This document shows positions 17,792 through 27,198 of a stretch of DNA of 64,000 bases, in pieces. The stretch's first letter is position 1, and each line of letters starts with the position of its first letter. Source of the stretch: Burkholderiales bacterium (GTDB taxonomy: Bacteria > Pseudomonadota > Gammaproteobacteria > Burkholderiales > Casimicrobiaceae). Location: NCBI GenBank assembly GCA_020851235.1, contig JADZDD010000035.1, forward strand, positions 619,629 to 683,628, in the 5' to 3' direction. The notes beneath the pieces were generated by a model, which was given only the letters and a program-made list of their open reading frames with translations, searched no databases and was not told where the DNA came from. The translations under genes and the position numbers were made by a program.

Positions 17792-18586
17792 CTAGTCGAA
17801 AAGCGCGGACAGCGCCTGGCCCGGATCGGGGGCGCGCATGAACGTCTCGCCGACGAGGAAGGAGTGCACGCCCCTGGCCCGCATCGCCGCCACGTCGCGG
17901 CGGCTCGCGATGCCGCTCTCGGTGACGACGAGCCGATCGGGCGGGACGCGGGCGAGCAGGTTGAACGTCGTGTCGAGGGTGACGCTGAAGGTGCGCAGGT
18001 TCCGGTTGTTGATGCCGATGAGCGGAGTGGCAAGACGCAGCGCGCGCTCGAGTTCGCGGCCGTCGTGGACCTCGACCAGCACGTCCATCCCGAAGTCGCG
18101 CGCCGCCGCTTCGAGACTGGCGAGCTGCGCATCGTCGAGCGCCGCCACGATGAGCAGGATGGCATCCGCACCGAGCGCGCGCGACTCGGCGACCTGATAC
18201 GGATCGACGATGAATTCCTTGCGCAGCGCCGGGAGCGCGCACGCCGCACGCGCCGCGACGAGGTACTCGGCCGCACCCTGGAAGAACGGCTTGTCGGTCA
18301 GGACCGACAGGCACGCCGCACCGGCGCGTTCGTACGCCGCGGCAATCGCGGAGGGCTCGAAGTTGGCACGCAGCACGCCCTTGCTCGGACTCGCCTTCTT
18401 GATCTCGGCGATCACCGCGGGCTTGCCGTCGGCAACCTTCGCGCGCAGCGCCCGCTCGAAACCGCGCGCGGGCGGCGCGGCCCGCGCCCGGGCCACCACG
18501 TCGGCGTACGGATGCGCCACCTGCGCGGCGATCACCTCCTCCGCCTTCACCGCGACAATGCGATCGAGGATGTCGCTGCCGGCCAT
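17792..18586 (-). CDS. trpC: Indole-3-glycerol-phosphate synthase
   Basis: Tryptophan biosynthesis enzyme closing the indole ring of CdRP, 264 residues. Family motifs are [16 protein letters not shown] at the N-terminus, [71 protein letters not shown] and [12 protein letters not shown]. The ATG at 18586 gives [14 protein letters not shown] at 18595 that overlaps the trpD stop is an alternative. It is the last gene of the trp cluster here, and trpF, trpB and trpA are not in the window. Confidence 0.95.
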   Translation of the reverse strand: MAGSDILDRIVAVKAEEVIAAQVAHPYADVVARARAAPPARGFERALRAKVADGKPAVIAEIKKASPSKGVLRANFEPSAIAAAYERAGAACLSVLTDKPFFQGAAEYLVAARAACALPALRKEFIVDPYQVAESRALGADAILLIVAALDDAQLASLEAAARDFGMDVLVEVHDGRELERALRLATPLIGINNRNLRTFSVTLDTTFNLLARVPPDRLVVTESGIASRRDVAAMRARGVHSFLVGETFMRAPDPGQALSALFD

Positions 18587-18591
18587 CGGCT

Positions 18592-19632
18592 TCACGCCGC
18601 CTTGGGCGCGAGCTTGCGCGTCGTCGCCACGAAGGCGTCGAGCTTGCGCTTCGCCGCGCCGCTCGCGATCGCCGTGCGTGCCCGCTCGATGCCCTCGGCG
18701 ATCGATGCCGCCACGTCGGCGGCGTACAGCGCCGTGCCGGCATTGAGCGTCACGATCTCACGCGGCGTTCCTTCGACGTTGGCAAGCGCCTCCAGCACCA
18801 TCTCCTTCGACTCGGCCGCACCGGCGACCTTGAGCCCCCGATTCGATTTCATCGACAGGCCGAAGTCCTCGGGGTGGATCTCGTACTCGCGAACCTCGCC
18901 GTTGCGCAGCTCGCCGATCATCGTCGATGCTCCGAGCGAGATCTCGTCCATGCCGTCCTTGCCGTAGACGACGAGCGCATGCTGCGATCCCAGGCGCTCC
19001 AGGACGCGCACGTGAATGCCGACGAGATCGGGATGGAAGACGCCGATGAGGTGATTGGGGGCCCCGGCCGGATTGGTGAGAGGGCCCAGGATGTTGAAGA
19101 TCGTGCGCACGCCGAGCTCGCGTCGCACCGGCGCCGCGTGCTTCATCGCCGCGTGGTGATTGGGCGCGAACATGAAGCCGATTCCGGTCTCGGCGATGCA
19201 CTCCGCGACGGCGCCCGGGGACAGCTGGATGTTGGCGCCGAGCGCCTCGAGGACGTCGGCGCTGCCCGACTTCGACGACACCGACCGGTTTCCGTGCTTC
19301 GCGACCCGCGCCCCGGCAGCGGCGGCGACGAACATCGCGGCGGTCGAAATGTTGAACGTGTGCGCGGCGTCCCCGCCGGTACCGACGATGTCGAGGAGGT
19401 TGTGGCGTTCGGCGACGTCGACCTTGGTCGAAAGCTCGCGCATCACCTGCGCCGCCGCGGCGATCTCGCCGATCGTCTCCTTCTTCACGCGCAATCCCAC
19501 GGTGAGCGCGGCGATCATCACCGGCGACACCTCGCCGTTCATGATCTGGCGCATGAGCTGCAGCATCTCGTCGTGGAAGATCTCGCGATGCTCGATCGTG
19601 CGCTGGAGCGCCTCCTGGGGGGAGATGGTCAT
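18592..19632 (-). CDS. trpD: Anthranilate phosphoribosyltransferase
   Basis: Transfers phosphoribose from PRPP to anthranilate, 346 residues. Diagnostic motifs are [73 protein letters not shown] and [13 protein letters not shown]. The ATG at 19632 ([10 protein letters not shown]) is preceded by AGAAGA. It lies 16 bp after the LprI-like gene and its stop is at the trpC start, so the genes are cotranscribed. Confidence 0.95.
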   Translation of the reverse strand: MTISPQEALQRTIEHREIFHDEMLQLMRQIMNGEVSPVMIAALTVGLRVKKETIGEIAAAAQVMRELSTKVDVAERHNLLDIVGTGGDAAHTFNISTAAMFVAAAAGARVAKHGNRSVSSKSGSADVLEALGANIQLSPGAVAECIAETGIGFMFAPNHHAAMKHAAPVRRELGVRTIFNILGPLTNPAGAPNHLIGVFHPDLVGIHVRVLERLGSQHALVVYGKDGMDEISLGASTMIGELRNGEVREYEIHPEDFGLSMKSNRGLKVAGAAESKEMVLEALANVEGTPREIVTLNAGTALYAADVAASIAEGIERARTAIASGAAKRKLDAFVATTRKLAPKAA

Positions 19633-19648
19633 GGTCTTCTCTTCGTCG

Positions 19649-20029
19649 TCAGTTCTGGAGATCGCGCACGCGGCGCCGCGTGACATCGACCATGCAGGCG
19701 AGCTGCGCCTGGTCCGCACGCGTGGGGTCCGCGTACATCGTCCGCTCGAATTCGCAGTGCGCCTTGCGATAGTCGCCGAAGGCGCGCATCGCCCGCGCGA
19801 GCGCCGGCGCCGCGAGCCCCCGGCCGGTTGCCGCGTCGAGCTCGCGCGCGAGGCGCGCGGTCTCGCCCTCGACCTTGTTGAGCTGCTCGCGGGCGTCGCG
19901 GTCGGCCGCGAGCAAGCACTGCTCGACCGTCGCCCGATCGCCGCGAAGCTTGCACTCGTCGAGGACGCCGGCGCTCGCCAGACTCGCCACCAGCGTACCC
20001 GAAGTGAGGATCGCCGCCATGATCTTCAT
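19649..20029 (-). CDS. LprI/DUF1311-like exported protein inside the trp operon
   Basis: Exported protein of 126 residues. A signal peptide ([20 protein letters not shown]) is followed by a mature domain with four cysteines: DECK, EQC, KAHCEFE and LACM. The pattern 'W/F..Yr.a.C.fE ... aC...lT..R...L' is that of the DUF1311/LprI group, some of which inhibit lysozyme. It starts ATGA over the stop of trpG and ends 16 bp before trpD, so it is cotranscribed with tryptophan genes. Nothing about its family suggests a role in tryptophan synthesis. The ORF is short but the signal and cysteine pattern support it. Confidence 0.75.
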   Translation of the reverse strand: MKIMAAILTSGTLVASLASAGVLDECKLRGDRATVEQCLLAADRDAREQLNKVEGETARLARELDAATGRGLAAPALARAMRAFGDYRKAHCEFERTMYADPTRADQAQLACMVDVTRRRVRDLQN

Positions 20030-20598
20030 CGTCTGCCCTCGAGGAAGTTGCCGAGCAGTCGCATGCCGTGCTCGGTGAGGATGGCCTCGGGGTGGAACTG
20101 TACGCCTTCGACCGCGAAGTGCCGATGCCGCACGCCCATGATCTCGCCATCGTCGGCCCGCGCGGTGACCAGGAGGTCGGCGGGGAGCGCGTCGCGGTCG
20201 ATGGCAAGCGAGTGGTAGCGCGTCGCGGTGAACGGCGACGGCAGGCCGGCGAAGACGCCGCGGCCGTCGTGGGTCACCGGCGAGAGCTTGCCGTGCATCA
20301 CGCGCTGCGCGCGCACGATCCGCGCCCCGAAGGCCTGACCGATCGCCTGGTGCCCGAGGCACACGCCGAGGATCGGGATCTCGCCCGCGAAGCGCTCGAT
20401 GAGCGGCACGGAAATGCCCGCCTCGGCCGGGGTGCACGGACCCGGAGACACGACGATGCGCTCCGGCTTGCGCGCGAGGATCGCGTCGAGCGTGATCGCA
20501 TCGTTGCGGTGGACCTCGACCTCGGCGCCCAGCTCCGCCAGGTACTGCACGAGGTTGTAGGTGAAGCTGTCGTAGTTGTCGATCATCAGGAGCTTCAC
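20026..20598 (-). CDS. trpG: Anthranilate synthase glutamine amidotransferase subunit
   Basis: Class I glutaminase of 190 residues that supplies ammonia to TrpE (and often to PabB). It reads [18 protein letters not shown] at the start, then [13 protein letters not shown], the nucleophile Cys in [14 protein letters not shown], and His/Glu of the triad in [14 protein letters not shown]. The GTG at 20598 overlaps the trpE stop (GTGA) and has GGGGAGG upstream. Its stop overlaps the next start (ATGA). Confidence 0.95.
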   Translation of the reverse strand: MKLLMIDNYDSFTYNLVQYLAELGAEVEVHRNDAITLDAILARKPERIVVSPGPCTPAEAGISVPLIERFAGEIPILGVCLGHQAIGQAFGARIVRAQRVMHGKLSPVTHDGRGVFAGLPSPFTATRYHSLAIDRDALPADLLVTARADDGEIMGVRHRHFAVEGVQFHPEAILTEHGMRLLGNFLEGRR

Positions 20599-22079
20599 GG
20601 CGCCTCCCCGTCGAGGCCCTGCTGCACCATCTCGGCGGCGCGCAGCACCGCGCGCAGCTTGTTGAGCGTCTCCTGCCATTCGCCGTCGGGCGAGCTGTCG
20701 TGCACGATGCCGCCACCCGCCTGCGCGTAGAGCATGCCGTCCTTCACCACCGCCGTGCGCAGGATGATCGCGGTGTCCATGTCGTCCTGGAAGCTCAGGT
20801 AGCCGGCCGCGCCCGAGTAGATGCCGCGCTTGACGGGTTCGAGCTCGTCGATGATTTCCATCGCGCGCACCTTCGGCGCACCGCTCACGGTGCCCGCGGG
20901 AAACGCCGCGCGCAGCACGTCGATCGACGTGAGCCCGGGCTGCAGCGTGCCCTCGACGTTGCTCACGATGTGCATGACGTGCGAGTAGCGCTCGATGATC
21001 ATCCGATCGGCGACGCGCACGGTGCCGGTTTGCGCCACGCGGCCAACGTCGTTGCGACCGAGGTCGAGGAGCATCACGTGCTCGGCAATCTCCTTCGGAT
21101 CGTTGGCGAGCTCGACGGCGAGCGCCTCGTCCGCCTCCCGCGTGGCGCCGCGCGGCCGCGTCCCGGCGATCGGCCGCAGCGTGACCGTGCTGCCCTCCTT
21201 GCGCACCAGGATCTCGGGGGAAGCGCCGACCACGTGGAAGTCGCCGAAGTCGTAATAGAACATGTACGGCGACGGATTGAGCGAGCGCAGCGCGCGGTAC
21301 AGGGACAGCGGAGGCGCGCTGAAAGGCATCGCCATCCGCTGCGAGAGAACGACCTGCATGATGTCGCCGGCAGCGATGTACTCCTTGGCCCGCGTCACCG
21401 CCGCCTTGAAATTGTCTTCGCCGAACTGGCTGTGCGGCTCGGTTCTCGCCGTCCCGCGCGCGTGCGGGATCGATACGGGAGCGCGCAGCCTGCCGCGCAG
21501 CTCGGCCAGGCGCGCGCGCGCCGCCGCGTAGGCGTCGGGTTGCGCGGGATCGGCGTAGACGATGAGCGAGATCCGGCCCTTGAGGTTGTCGACCACGGCG
21601 AGTTCTTCGGTCAACAGCAACAGCAGGTCGGGAACGTCGGCGAGCCCCGGCGCGGGGGGCTTGCCCGTGTGCGCGAGCTTCGTCTCGATGTGACGCACCA
21701 CGTCGTAGCCGAAGATGCCGGCGAGCCCGCCACAAAAACGCGGCAGGTCGCTCGACGGCGCCGCCTTGAAGCGCTGGCGAAAGGCCTCGACGAACGCGAG
21801 CGGATCGCCGTCGTGCGTCTCGACGACGCCGTCGTCGTCGAAGACTTCGCTGCGCCGGCCGCAGGCGCGGATCCGCACGCGCGCCGGCAGCCCGATGAAC
21901 GAATAGCGCCCGAAACGCTCGCCGCCGACGACCGATTCGAGGAGGTACGAATAGCGGGCGTTGGCGAGCTTGAGATACAACGACAGGGGTGTATCGAGAT
22001 CGGCGAACGACTCGTCGACGAGCGGGATGCGGTTGAAGCCCTGCGCGGCGAGCGCCTGGAATCTGGATTCGGTGATCAT
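20595..22079 (-). CDS. trpE: Anthranilate synthase component I
   Basis: Converts chorismate to anthranilate with ammonia from TrpG, 494 residues. It contains [20 protein letters not shown], a regulatory LLES motif of the tryptophan-binding site, [72 protein letters not shown] and [19 protein letters not shown]. The ATG at 22079 gives [10 protein letters not shown]. The 249 bp to rpe contain no short Trp-rich leader peptide. A TATAGT (22302–22307, minus) could be a -10 directly after rpe. In many betaproteobacteria gph lies between rpe and trpE. Here it does not. Confidence 0.96.
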   Translation of the reverse strand: MITESRFQALAAQGFNRIPLVDESFADLDTPLSLYLKLANARYSYLLESVVGGERFGRYSFIGLPARVRIRACGRRSEVFDDDGVVETHDGDPLAFVEAFRQRFKAAPSSDLPRFCGGLAGIFGYDVVRHIETKLAHTGKPPAPGLADVPDLLLLLTEELAVVDNLKGRISLIVYADPAQPDAYAAARARLAELRGRLRAPVSIPHARGTARTEPHSQFGEDNFKAAVTRAKEYIAAGDIMQVVLSQRMAMPFSAPPLSLYRALRSLNPSPYMFYYDFGDFHVVGASPEILVRKEGSTVTLRPIAGTRPRGATREADEALAVELANDPKEIAEHVMLLDLGRNDVGRVAQTGTVRVADRMIIERYSHVMHIVSNVEGTLQPGLTSIDVLRAAFPAGTVSGAPKVRAMEIIDELEPVKRGIYSGAAGYLSFQDDMDTAIILRTAVVKDGMLYAQAGGGIVHDSSPDGEWQETLNKLRAVLRAAEMVQQGLDGEAP

Positions 22080-22328
22080 TGCGGCAACCTCTCGAAGGCC
22101 TCGGACGGCCTGGACGACTTCGAACTCTCGGGGGCGTCGCTGCCGGCTTCGGGTGCGACGCGATGTGCGTGCGGGGCTAGAGTGGGCGCCGCCAGCGCCA
22201 CTCGCCTGCACGTCGCCACGCCGCGGTGGCGTGCGTCGGATCGAGGATGAGGTCGGATTGCATCGTCGCTTGCGCCCGCCATGCACTGGCGGACGCCGCC
22301 GACTATACCACTGCCGCGGCGCGGTGCG

Positions 22329-23024
22329 CTACGACGGCGGCGGCGACACCGCAGCGAGTTCGGCGCGCATCGCGCCGATCGTCGCGCGGTAGTCGGGGGA
22401 CGCGAAGATCGCGCTGCCGGCAACGAAGGTGTCGGCGCCAGCCTCGGCGATCGCCCGGATGTTGCTCACCTTGACGCCGCCGTCGACTTCGAGATGGATC
22501 AGGCGGCCGGTGCGCTGCATCGCGCCGTCGACGATCTTGCGCGCCGCCTTGAGCTTGTGCAGCGCGTGCGGGATGAACGACTGTCCGCCAAACCCCGGAT
22601 TCACCGACATGATGAGCACGAGATCGAGCTGGTCGATGGTGTGCATCAGCCAGTCGAGCGGCGTGGCCGGATTGAACACGAGCCCCGCCGTGCAGCCGTG
22701 CTCGCGGATGAGTCCGATCGTGCGGTCGACGTGTTCGGAGGCTTCGGGGTGAAAGCTCACGTGGTTCGCACCGGCCTTGGCGAAGTCCGGCACGATCCGA
22801 TCCACCGGCTTGACCATGAGGTGCACGTCCATCGGGACGGTGGTGTGCGTGCGCAGCGCCTCGCAGACGAACGGACCGAGCGTCAGGTTCGGCACGTAAT
22901 GGTTGTCCATCACGTCGAAGTGGATCGCGTCGGCACCGGCGGCGACGACGTTGCGCACCTCGTCGCCCAGCCGCGCGCAGTCGGCCGCCAGGATCGACGC
23001 CGCGATGCGGTAGGGGGTGGTCAT
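22329..23024 (-). CDS. rpe: Ribulose-phosphate 3-epimerase
   Basis: Interconverts ribulose-5-P and xylulose-5-P, 231 residues. Motifs are [37 protein letters not shown] (metal ligands), [38 protein letters not shown] and FVAGSAIF. The ATG at 23024 gives [10 protein letters not shown]. The frame is open to 23087 across the promoter region and is not used. It is divergent from apaG, with 49 bp between the starts. Confidence 0.95.
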   Translation of the reverse strand: MTTPYRIAASILAADCARLGDEVRNVVAAGADAIHFDVMDNHYVPNLTLGPFVCEALRTHTTVPMDVHLMVKPVDRIVPDFAKAGANHVSFHPEASEHVDRTIGLIREHGCTAGLVFNPATPLDWLMHTIDQLDLVLIMSVNPGFGGQSFIPHALHKLKAARKIVDGAMQRTGRLIHLEVDGGVKVSNIRAIAEAGADTFVAGSAIFASPDYRATIGAMRAELAAVSPPPS

Positions 23025-23038
23025 GGGGTCAAACCCTC

Positions 23039-23044
23039 TATAAT
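23039..23044 (+). promoter_or_regulatory. -10 element between rpe and apaG
   Basis: A perfect TATAAT on the plus strand, 30 bp before the apaG ATG. On the minus strand the same bases read ATTATA, 15 bp before rpe, so the two genes may share or compete for this 49-bp region. No good -35 is seen. Confidence 0.45.
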
Positions 23045-23073
23045 CGACGCCCGCAGACAGGGCGCACCATGGC

Positions 23074-23457
23074 ATGACGCAGGACAAACGCTACGCGATC
23101 GCGGTCGAACCCAAGGCGGCGTACTTGGCCGACGAGTCCGACCCCGCGCAGGACAAGTACGTCTTCTCGTACACGATCAAGATCACCAACGCGGGCGACG
23201 TCGGCGTCACGCTCGTCGGTCGGCACTGGATCATCACCGACGCCGATCACAAGGTCCGCGAGGTCGATGGCCTCGGCGTGGTGGGGCAGCAGCCCGAGCT
23301 CAAGCCCGGGGAGAGCTTCGAGTACACGAGCGGCGCCTCGCTCACGACGGCGGTGGGCACGATGCGCGGGACCTACCGGTTGCGCGCCGACGACGGCACC
23401 ACGTTCGAGGCGCCGATCCCTCCGTTCACGCTGTCGATTCCCCGCACGCTTCACTGA
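23074..23457 (+). CDS. apaG: ApaG family protein
   Basis: Small fibronectin-III-like beta-sandwich protein of 127 residues, close to the standard length. Typical parts are [77 protein letters not shown] and GTMRGTYRL. The family is linked to Co2+ resistance and dinucleotide tetraphosphate metabolism in enterics, but its activity is not settled. The last 7 bases overlap a small gene on the other strand. Confidence 0.95.
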   Translation: MTQDKRYAIAVEPKAAYLADESDPAQDKYVFSYTIKITNAGDVGVTLVGRHWIITDADHKVREVDGLGVVGQQPELKPGESFEYTSGASLTTAVGTMRGTYRLRADDGTTFEAPIPPFTLSIPRTLH

Positions 23458-23564
23458 CGTCCGTCGCGATCCGGCGGCGGCTTGCGCCGTCCCGCCATGG
23501 TCCACCCCACGATCGCGATCAGGATGACGAGCGCGACCAGCACTTCGAGAAAGATCCAGCCCAT
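23451..23564 (-). CDS. Small membrane protein of 37 residues
   Basis: The frame from the ATG at 23564 reads MGWIFLEVLVALVILIAIVG, then WTMAGRRKPPPD and a charged end, stopping TGA at 23451. It is a single hydrophobic helix with an Arg/Lys-rich cytoplasmic tail after it. Its start codon overlaps the mltA start codon on the opposite strand by two bases, and its stop overlaps the apaG stop. It has no strong ribosome site. Short proteins of this design occur beside apaG and mltA in other betaproteobacteria as I recall them, but I cannot verify that here. It is too short for most gene callers. Confidence 0.45.
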   Translation of the reverse strand: MGWIFLEVLVALVILIAIVGWTMAGRRKPPPDRDGRQ

Positions 23565-24753
23565 GCGTTATGCCCGTGCCGTTGCGGCATGTGCCGCTGC
23601 CATCGCGCTCGCGGCGTGCCAGACGCCGCCGCCTGCGCCGCCCACACCGCCGACGCCCGCCGCCGAGCACGCGTCGTACGCGCCCGTGGCGTGGCACGAC
23701 CTGCCGGGCTTCGCGAGCGACGATCTTGCAGGCGCCTGGCCCGCGTTCATGGTGGGCTGCCGCGCGCTCGCGCGACGCTCGACGTACGAGGCGACATGGA
23801 AGGCGTCATGCGTCGCCGCCGAGACGATCGACGGCGGCGACGAAGCCGCGGTCCGTGCCTTTTTCATGACGCATTTTAGCCCGTACCGTGTCGCGGTCGC
23901 CGGCGGCAGCGACGTGGGACTCGTCACCGGCTACTACGAACCGCTCCTCGCCGGCGCGCGCACGCGAAGCGACGCGTACACGGTTCCCCTCTACGGTGTT
24001 CCGGACGATCTGCTCGTGGTCGACCTCGCCTCCGTGTACCCCGACCTCAAGGGCAAGCGCGTGCGGGGTCGCCTCGCCGGCCGCCGCGTCGTTCCGTACC
24101 CAACGCGCGCCGAGATCGAGGCCGACCCCGCCGCCGTGCCGGCGCCGGTGCTCGCGTACGTGCGCGATCCGGTCGAAGCGTTCTTCCTCGAGATCCAGGG
24201 GTCGGGACGGATCGCGCTGGCCGACGGCAGCGTGATGCGCGTCGGGTACGCCGACCAGAACGGGCGCCCGTACCGTTCGGTGGCTGCCGTGCTGATCGAG
24301 CGCGGCGAACTCACGCGCGAGCAGGCGTCGATGCAGGCGATCCGTGCGTGGGTCGAGGCGCACCCGGATCAAAGGCGTGCGCTCCTCGATGCCAATCCGA
24401 GCTACGTGTTCTTCCGCGAAGTGCCGGCGCCGACTCCGGGATCGCTCGACGCCGCGATCGATGGTCCGCACGGTGCGCTCGGTGTTCCGCTCCTCGCCAA
24501 ACGCACGATCGCCGTCGACCCCCGCTTCATCCCGCTCGGCACACCCGTGTGGCTTGCGACGACACGACCGCTGTCGAGCGAGCCGCTCGAGCGGCTCACC
24601 CTCGCGCAGGATACCGGTGGGGCGATTCGCGGCCCGGTGCGTGCCGACTTCTTCTGGGGCTTCGGCGACGCGGCCGGGCACGAAGCCGGTCGCATGAAGC
24701 AGGCGGGCCGCCTGTGGATCCTTTGGCCCAAGGGCGCGGCGCTGCCGCGGTGA
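23563..24753 (+). CDS. mltA: Membrane-bound lytic murein transglycosylase A
   Basis: Outer-membrane lipoprotein of 396 residues that cleaves peptidoglycan with formation of anhydromuropeptides. The signal peptide ends in the lipobox IALAAC. The MltA barrel follows: FSPYRVAVAGGSDVGLVTGY, YEPLLAGARTRSDAYTVPLY, then FFLEIQGSGRIALADGSVMR and YADQNGRPYRSVAAVLIERG. The C-terminal 3D domain shows the conserved aspartates in IAVDPRFIPLGTPVWL, LAQDTGGAIRGPVRADFFWG. A Pro-rich linker follows the lipid cysteine. The start ATG at 23563 gives MRYARAVAA. Confidence 0.95.
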   Translation: MRYARAVAACAAAIALAACQTPPPAPPTPPTPAAEHASYAPVAWHDLPGFASDDLAGAWPAFMVGCRALARRSTYEATWKASCVAAETIDGGDEAAVRAFFMTHFSPYRVAVAGGSDVGLVTGYYEPLLAGARTRSDAYTVPLYGVPDDLLVVDLASVYPDLKGKRVRGRLAGRRVVPYPTRAEIEADPAAVPAPVLAYVRDPVEAFFLEIQGSGRIALADGSVMRVGYADQNGRPYRSVAAVLIERGELTREQASMQAIRAWVEAHPDQRRALLDANPSYVFFREVPAPTPGSLDAAIDGPHGALGVPLLAKRTIAVDPRFIPLGTPVWLATTRPLSSEPLERLTLAQDTGGAIRGPVRADFFWGFGDAAGHEAGRMKQAGRLWILWPKGAALPR

Positions 24754-24779
24754 CCCGCGCCGCCGCGACGGATATTCCC

Positions 24780-25730
24780 CTACGGCGCCAGGACGTCGTG
24801 CGCCTGTTGGTCGGCGTGATACGACGAGCGCACGAGCGCGCCCACGGCCGCATGCCGAAAGCCCAGCGCGTAGGCCTCGCGTTCGAGTTCGGCGAAGGTG
24901 TCCGGGTGCACGTAGCGCAGCACGGGCAGGTGATCCTTCGACGGCTGCAGATACTGGCCGATGGTGAGCATCTCGATCCCGTGCGCGCGCATGTCGCGCA
25001 TCACCGCGACGATCTCCTCGTCGGTCTCGCCCAGGCCCACCATCAGCCCGGACTTGGTCGGGACCCCGGGAACGCGTGCCTTGAACTCCTCGAGGAGCTT
25101 CAGCGAGTGCGCGTAGTCGCCACCCGGACGCGCCTGCCGATACAGGCGCGGCACCGTCTCGAGGTTGTGGTTCATGACGTCGGGGGGTGCGGCCTCGAGG
25201 ATCGCGAGCGCACGCTCGAGCCGGCCGCGAAAATCGGGCACCAGCACCTCGATCCGCGTGCGCGGTGAGTGCTCGCGCACGGCGCGAATGCAGTCGACGA
25301 AATGCTGTGCGCCGCCATCGCGCAGGTCGTCACGATCCACGCTCGTGATCACCGCATACGACAGTCGCATCGCCGCGATCGTCTTCGCGAGGTTGACCGG
25401 CTCCTCGCGGTCGAGAGCGCGCGGCCGGCCGTGGCCGACGTCGCAGAACGGGCAGCGCCGCGTGCAGATGTCGCCCATGATCATGAACGTCGCGGTGCCA
25501 CGGCCGAAGCACTCGCCGATGTTCGGGCACGACGCCTCCTCGCACACCGTGTGGAGGTTGTTCTCGCGCAGGATCTTCTTGATTTCGAGGAATCGCGGCG
25601 ACGTCGCGGCCCGCACCCGGATCCACGGCGGCTTCTTGAGCGTTTCCGCCGGGACGATCTTGACGGGGATGCGCGCGGTCTTGGCGTCGCCCTTGTGCTT
25701 GACGCCGGCGCTGTTCGAAGGAAGGTCCAT
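24780..25730 (-). CDS. lipA: Lipoyl synthase
   Basis: Radical-SAM enzyme of 316 residues that inserts sulfur at C6 and C8 of the octanoyl chain on lipoyl domains. The N-terminal auxiliary cluster ligands are in [14 protein letters not shown], and the radical-SAM ligands in [15 protein letters not shown]. Further motifs are [18 protein letters not shown] and [15 protein letters not shown]. The C-terminal RSSYHADQ carries the Ser that ligates the auxiliary cluster. The ATG at 25730 (MDLPSNSAG) is used; a GTG at 25745 is possible. It follows lipB by 75 bp and has its own extended -10. Confidence 0.96.
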   Translation of the reverse strand: MDLPSNSAGVKHKGDAKTARIPVKIVPAETLKKPPWIRVRAATSPRFLEIKKILRENNLHTVCEEASCPNIGECFGRGTATFMIMGDICTRRCPFCDVGHGRPRALDREEPVNLAKTIAAMRLSYAVITSVDRDDLRDGGAQHFVDCIRAVREHSPRTRIEVLVPDFRGRLERALAILEAAPPDVMNHNLETVPRLYRQARPGGDYAHSLKLLEEFKARVPGVPTKSGLMVGLGETDEEIVAVMRDMRAHGIEMLTIGQYLQPSKDHLPVLRYVHPDTFAELEREAYALGFRHAAVGALVRSSYHADQQAHDVLAP

Positions 25731-25769
25731 ACCCAAGCTGTCCACCCATTCACGGTCCGTGGACGATGG

Positions 25770-25778
25770 ATTCTAGCA
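25770..25778 (-). promoter_or_regulatory. Extended -10 promoter of lipA
   Basis: TGCTAGAAT on the minus strand, 40 bp before the lipA ATG, in the gap after lipB. It is identical to the element before the cytochrome c gene. No clear -35 is seen, which fits an extended -10 promoter. Confidence 0.5.
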
Positions 25779-25805
25779 TCGGGGTGCGCATCGCCTCGCC
25801 TGCGC

Positions 25806-26474
25806 TCAGGGGGCCGCGAGCACGCGAACGAGATGTGCCACGAGTTCATCGCCCGCCTGCGCGGTCGTGCGCCGCACGCCAAGGCGCGCGAGGTCGGTCA
25901 CCGCAAGGCCCGGGTAGCCGCAAGGATCGATGTCGGCAAACGGCCCGAGGTCCATCGCCACGTTCACGGCGAGGCCATGGTACGTGCAGTGATTGCGCAC
26001 CTTGAGCCCCAGCGCGGCGATCTTGGCTTCGCCCTCCGCACCCGGTGGCGCCTCGGCGGTGCCGTGCACGTACACGCCGGGGGCGTGCGGCTTGCCGTAC
26101 GCGGTGACGCCGTACGTCGCGAGCCAGCCGATCACCGCCGCTTCGAGCCGGCGCACGACCTGCCGCACGCCGAGGCGTGCGCGACGCAGATCGAGGAGGA
26201 CGTACGCCACCACCTGCCCCGGCCCGTGGTAGGTGACCTGCCCGCCGCGATCGACCTTGAGGGTTTCGATACCGTTCGCACGCAACAGATGCTCGCTGCG
26301 CCCGGCAAGACCCAACGTGTAGATCGCGGGATGCTCGGTGAGCCAGATCTCGTCGTCGGTCGCGGGATCGCGCGCATCGGTGAATCGCCGCATCGCCTCC
26401 CACGTGTCGCGATAGTCCGTGCGGCCCAGGCGACGCACGACGATCGCGGATGAACGTGCGTCACCGTCAGCCAT
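25806..26474 (-). CDS. lipB: Octanoyl-ACP:protein octanoyltransferase
   Basis: Moves octanoate from ACP to lipoyl domains, 222 residues. Visible parts are EIWLTEHPAIYTLGLAGRSE, the strongly conserved VDRGGQVTYHGPGQVVAYVL, the catalytic Lys in LGLKVRNHCTYHGLAVNV and the catalytic Cys in IDPCGYPGL. The ATG at 26474 overlaps the end of the RES toxin gene by 8 bp, an unusual neighbour for lipB. Its products serve GcvH and the 2-oxoacid dehydrogenases. Confidence 0.95.
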   Translation of the reverse strand: MADGDARSSAIVVRRLGRTDYRDTWEAMRRFTDARDPATDDEIWLTEHPAIYTLGLAGRSEHLLRANGIETLKVDRGGQVTYHGPGQVVAYVLLDLRRARLGVRQVVRRLEAAVIGWLATYGVTAYGKPHAPGVYVHGTAEAPPGAEGEAKIAALGLKVRNHCTYHGLAVNVAMDLGPFADIDPCGYPGLAVTDLARLGVRRTTAQAGDELVAHLVRVLAAP

Positions 26475-27198
26475 GGCCGAACGCCTGCGCGGAAAACTCG
26501 AAGGCTTCGTGTCGCCGCGCATCGGCGCGTTGCCAGACCACGCGTTCGCGCGTCACCGACAGGAGCCACGTCTGCGCGCCGGTGGGTGCGCTCCTCGACA
26601 ACGCGCGCCAGTCGAGCACCGCGGCGCAGCCTCCATGCTCGGGGTCACGGACCGACTCGTAGCGGATCACGCCGACCGCGGCGGCGCGCGCGGCGGCGGC
26701 AAAACGCTGGCAGGGACCGTAGTCCACCGGACTCGTCCAGGCCGCGCGATCGCGCACGAACGGCGGTGCGCGCAGGTCGACCGTGGTGCTCGCCACCGCG
26801 ACGCGGAACACGGCCTGCGGTCGTGCCGGCATGGTTGTCATGGCGGGGCTGTCGAGCAGATGTCGCCACCGCCAGTAGCCGAGTTCCGCGCACGCCGTGC
26901 GCACGGCGTCGGCACCGTAGAACACGCCCGGATCGACGCAACCGCGACAGCGCGACCCACCGGGCGGCGGCGCATCGCGAAACGGCGTGAAGAGGAGGTC
27001 ATGGAGCCGCGTCGCCCCGGCGGGGGGCGGCGGCTTGCTCGCATCGAGGAGCCGCTCGAGGACGAGCTGCTCGTCCAGCGTGTCGACGAGCGCCATCGTG
27101 GCCACGACGTGCTGCGCGTCCACCGCGCGCCACAGCGCAAGCCGCGCGGGCGCGGCGCTAGACGCGACTGCGCGCGGCGTCCAGGTAGGCGACGACAC
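26467..27198 (-). CDS. RES-domain toxin (NAD+-consuming)
   Basis: Toxin of about 243 residues in an Xre–RES pair. The RES domain is named for conserved Arg, Glu and Ser. Here Arg lies in GGSRCRGCVDPGVFYGAD, Glu in TACAELGYWRWR and Ser in IRYESVRDPEHGG. Other family parts are LALWRAVDAQHVVATM at the start and FVRDRAAWTSPVDYGPCQRF in the middle. Known RES toxins degrade NAD+ or modify PRPP synthetase when freed from the antitoxin. The start is taken as the GTG at 27198, which has GGAAGG eight bases upstream and overlaps the antitoxin by 41 bp. No ATG is available before the conserved LWR. Its stop overlaps the lipB start. Confidence 0.85.
   Translation of the reverse strand: MSSPTWTPRAVASSAAPARLALWRAVDAQHVVATMALVDTLDEQLVLERLLDASKPPPPAGATRLHDLLFTPFRDAPPPGGSRCRGCVDPGVFYGADAVRTACAELGYWRWRHLLDSPAMTTMPARPQAVFRVAVASTTVDLRAPPFVRDRAAWTSPVDYGPCQRFAAAARAAAVGVIRYESVRDPEHGGCAAVLDWRALSRSAPTGAQTWLLSVTRERVVWQRADARRHEAFEFSAQAFGHG

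Noticed and set aside
20700..22250. Plus-strand frame of 516 codons against trpE
   Set aside because: Antisense shadow; trpE itself is complete and has every motif.
22080..22328. A trp leader peptide with attenuator
   Set aside because: No short frame with adjacent Trp codons and no paired hairpins were found.
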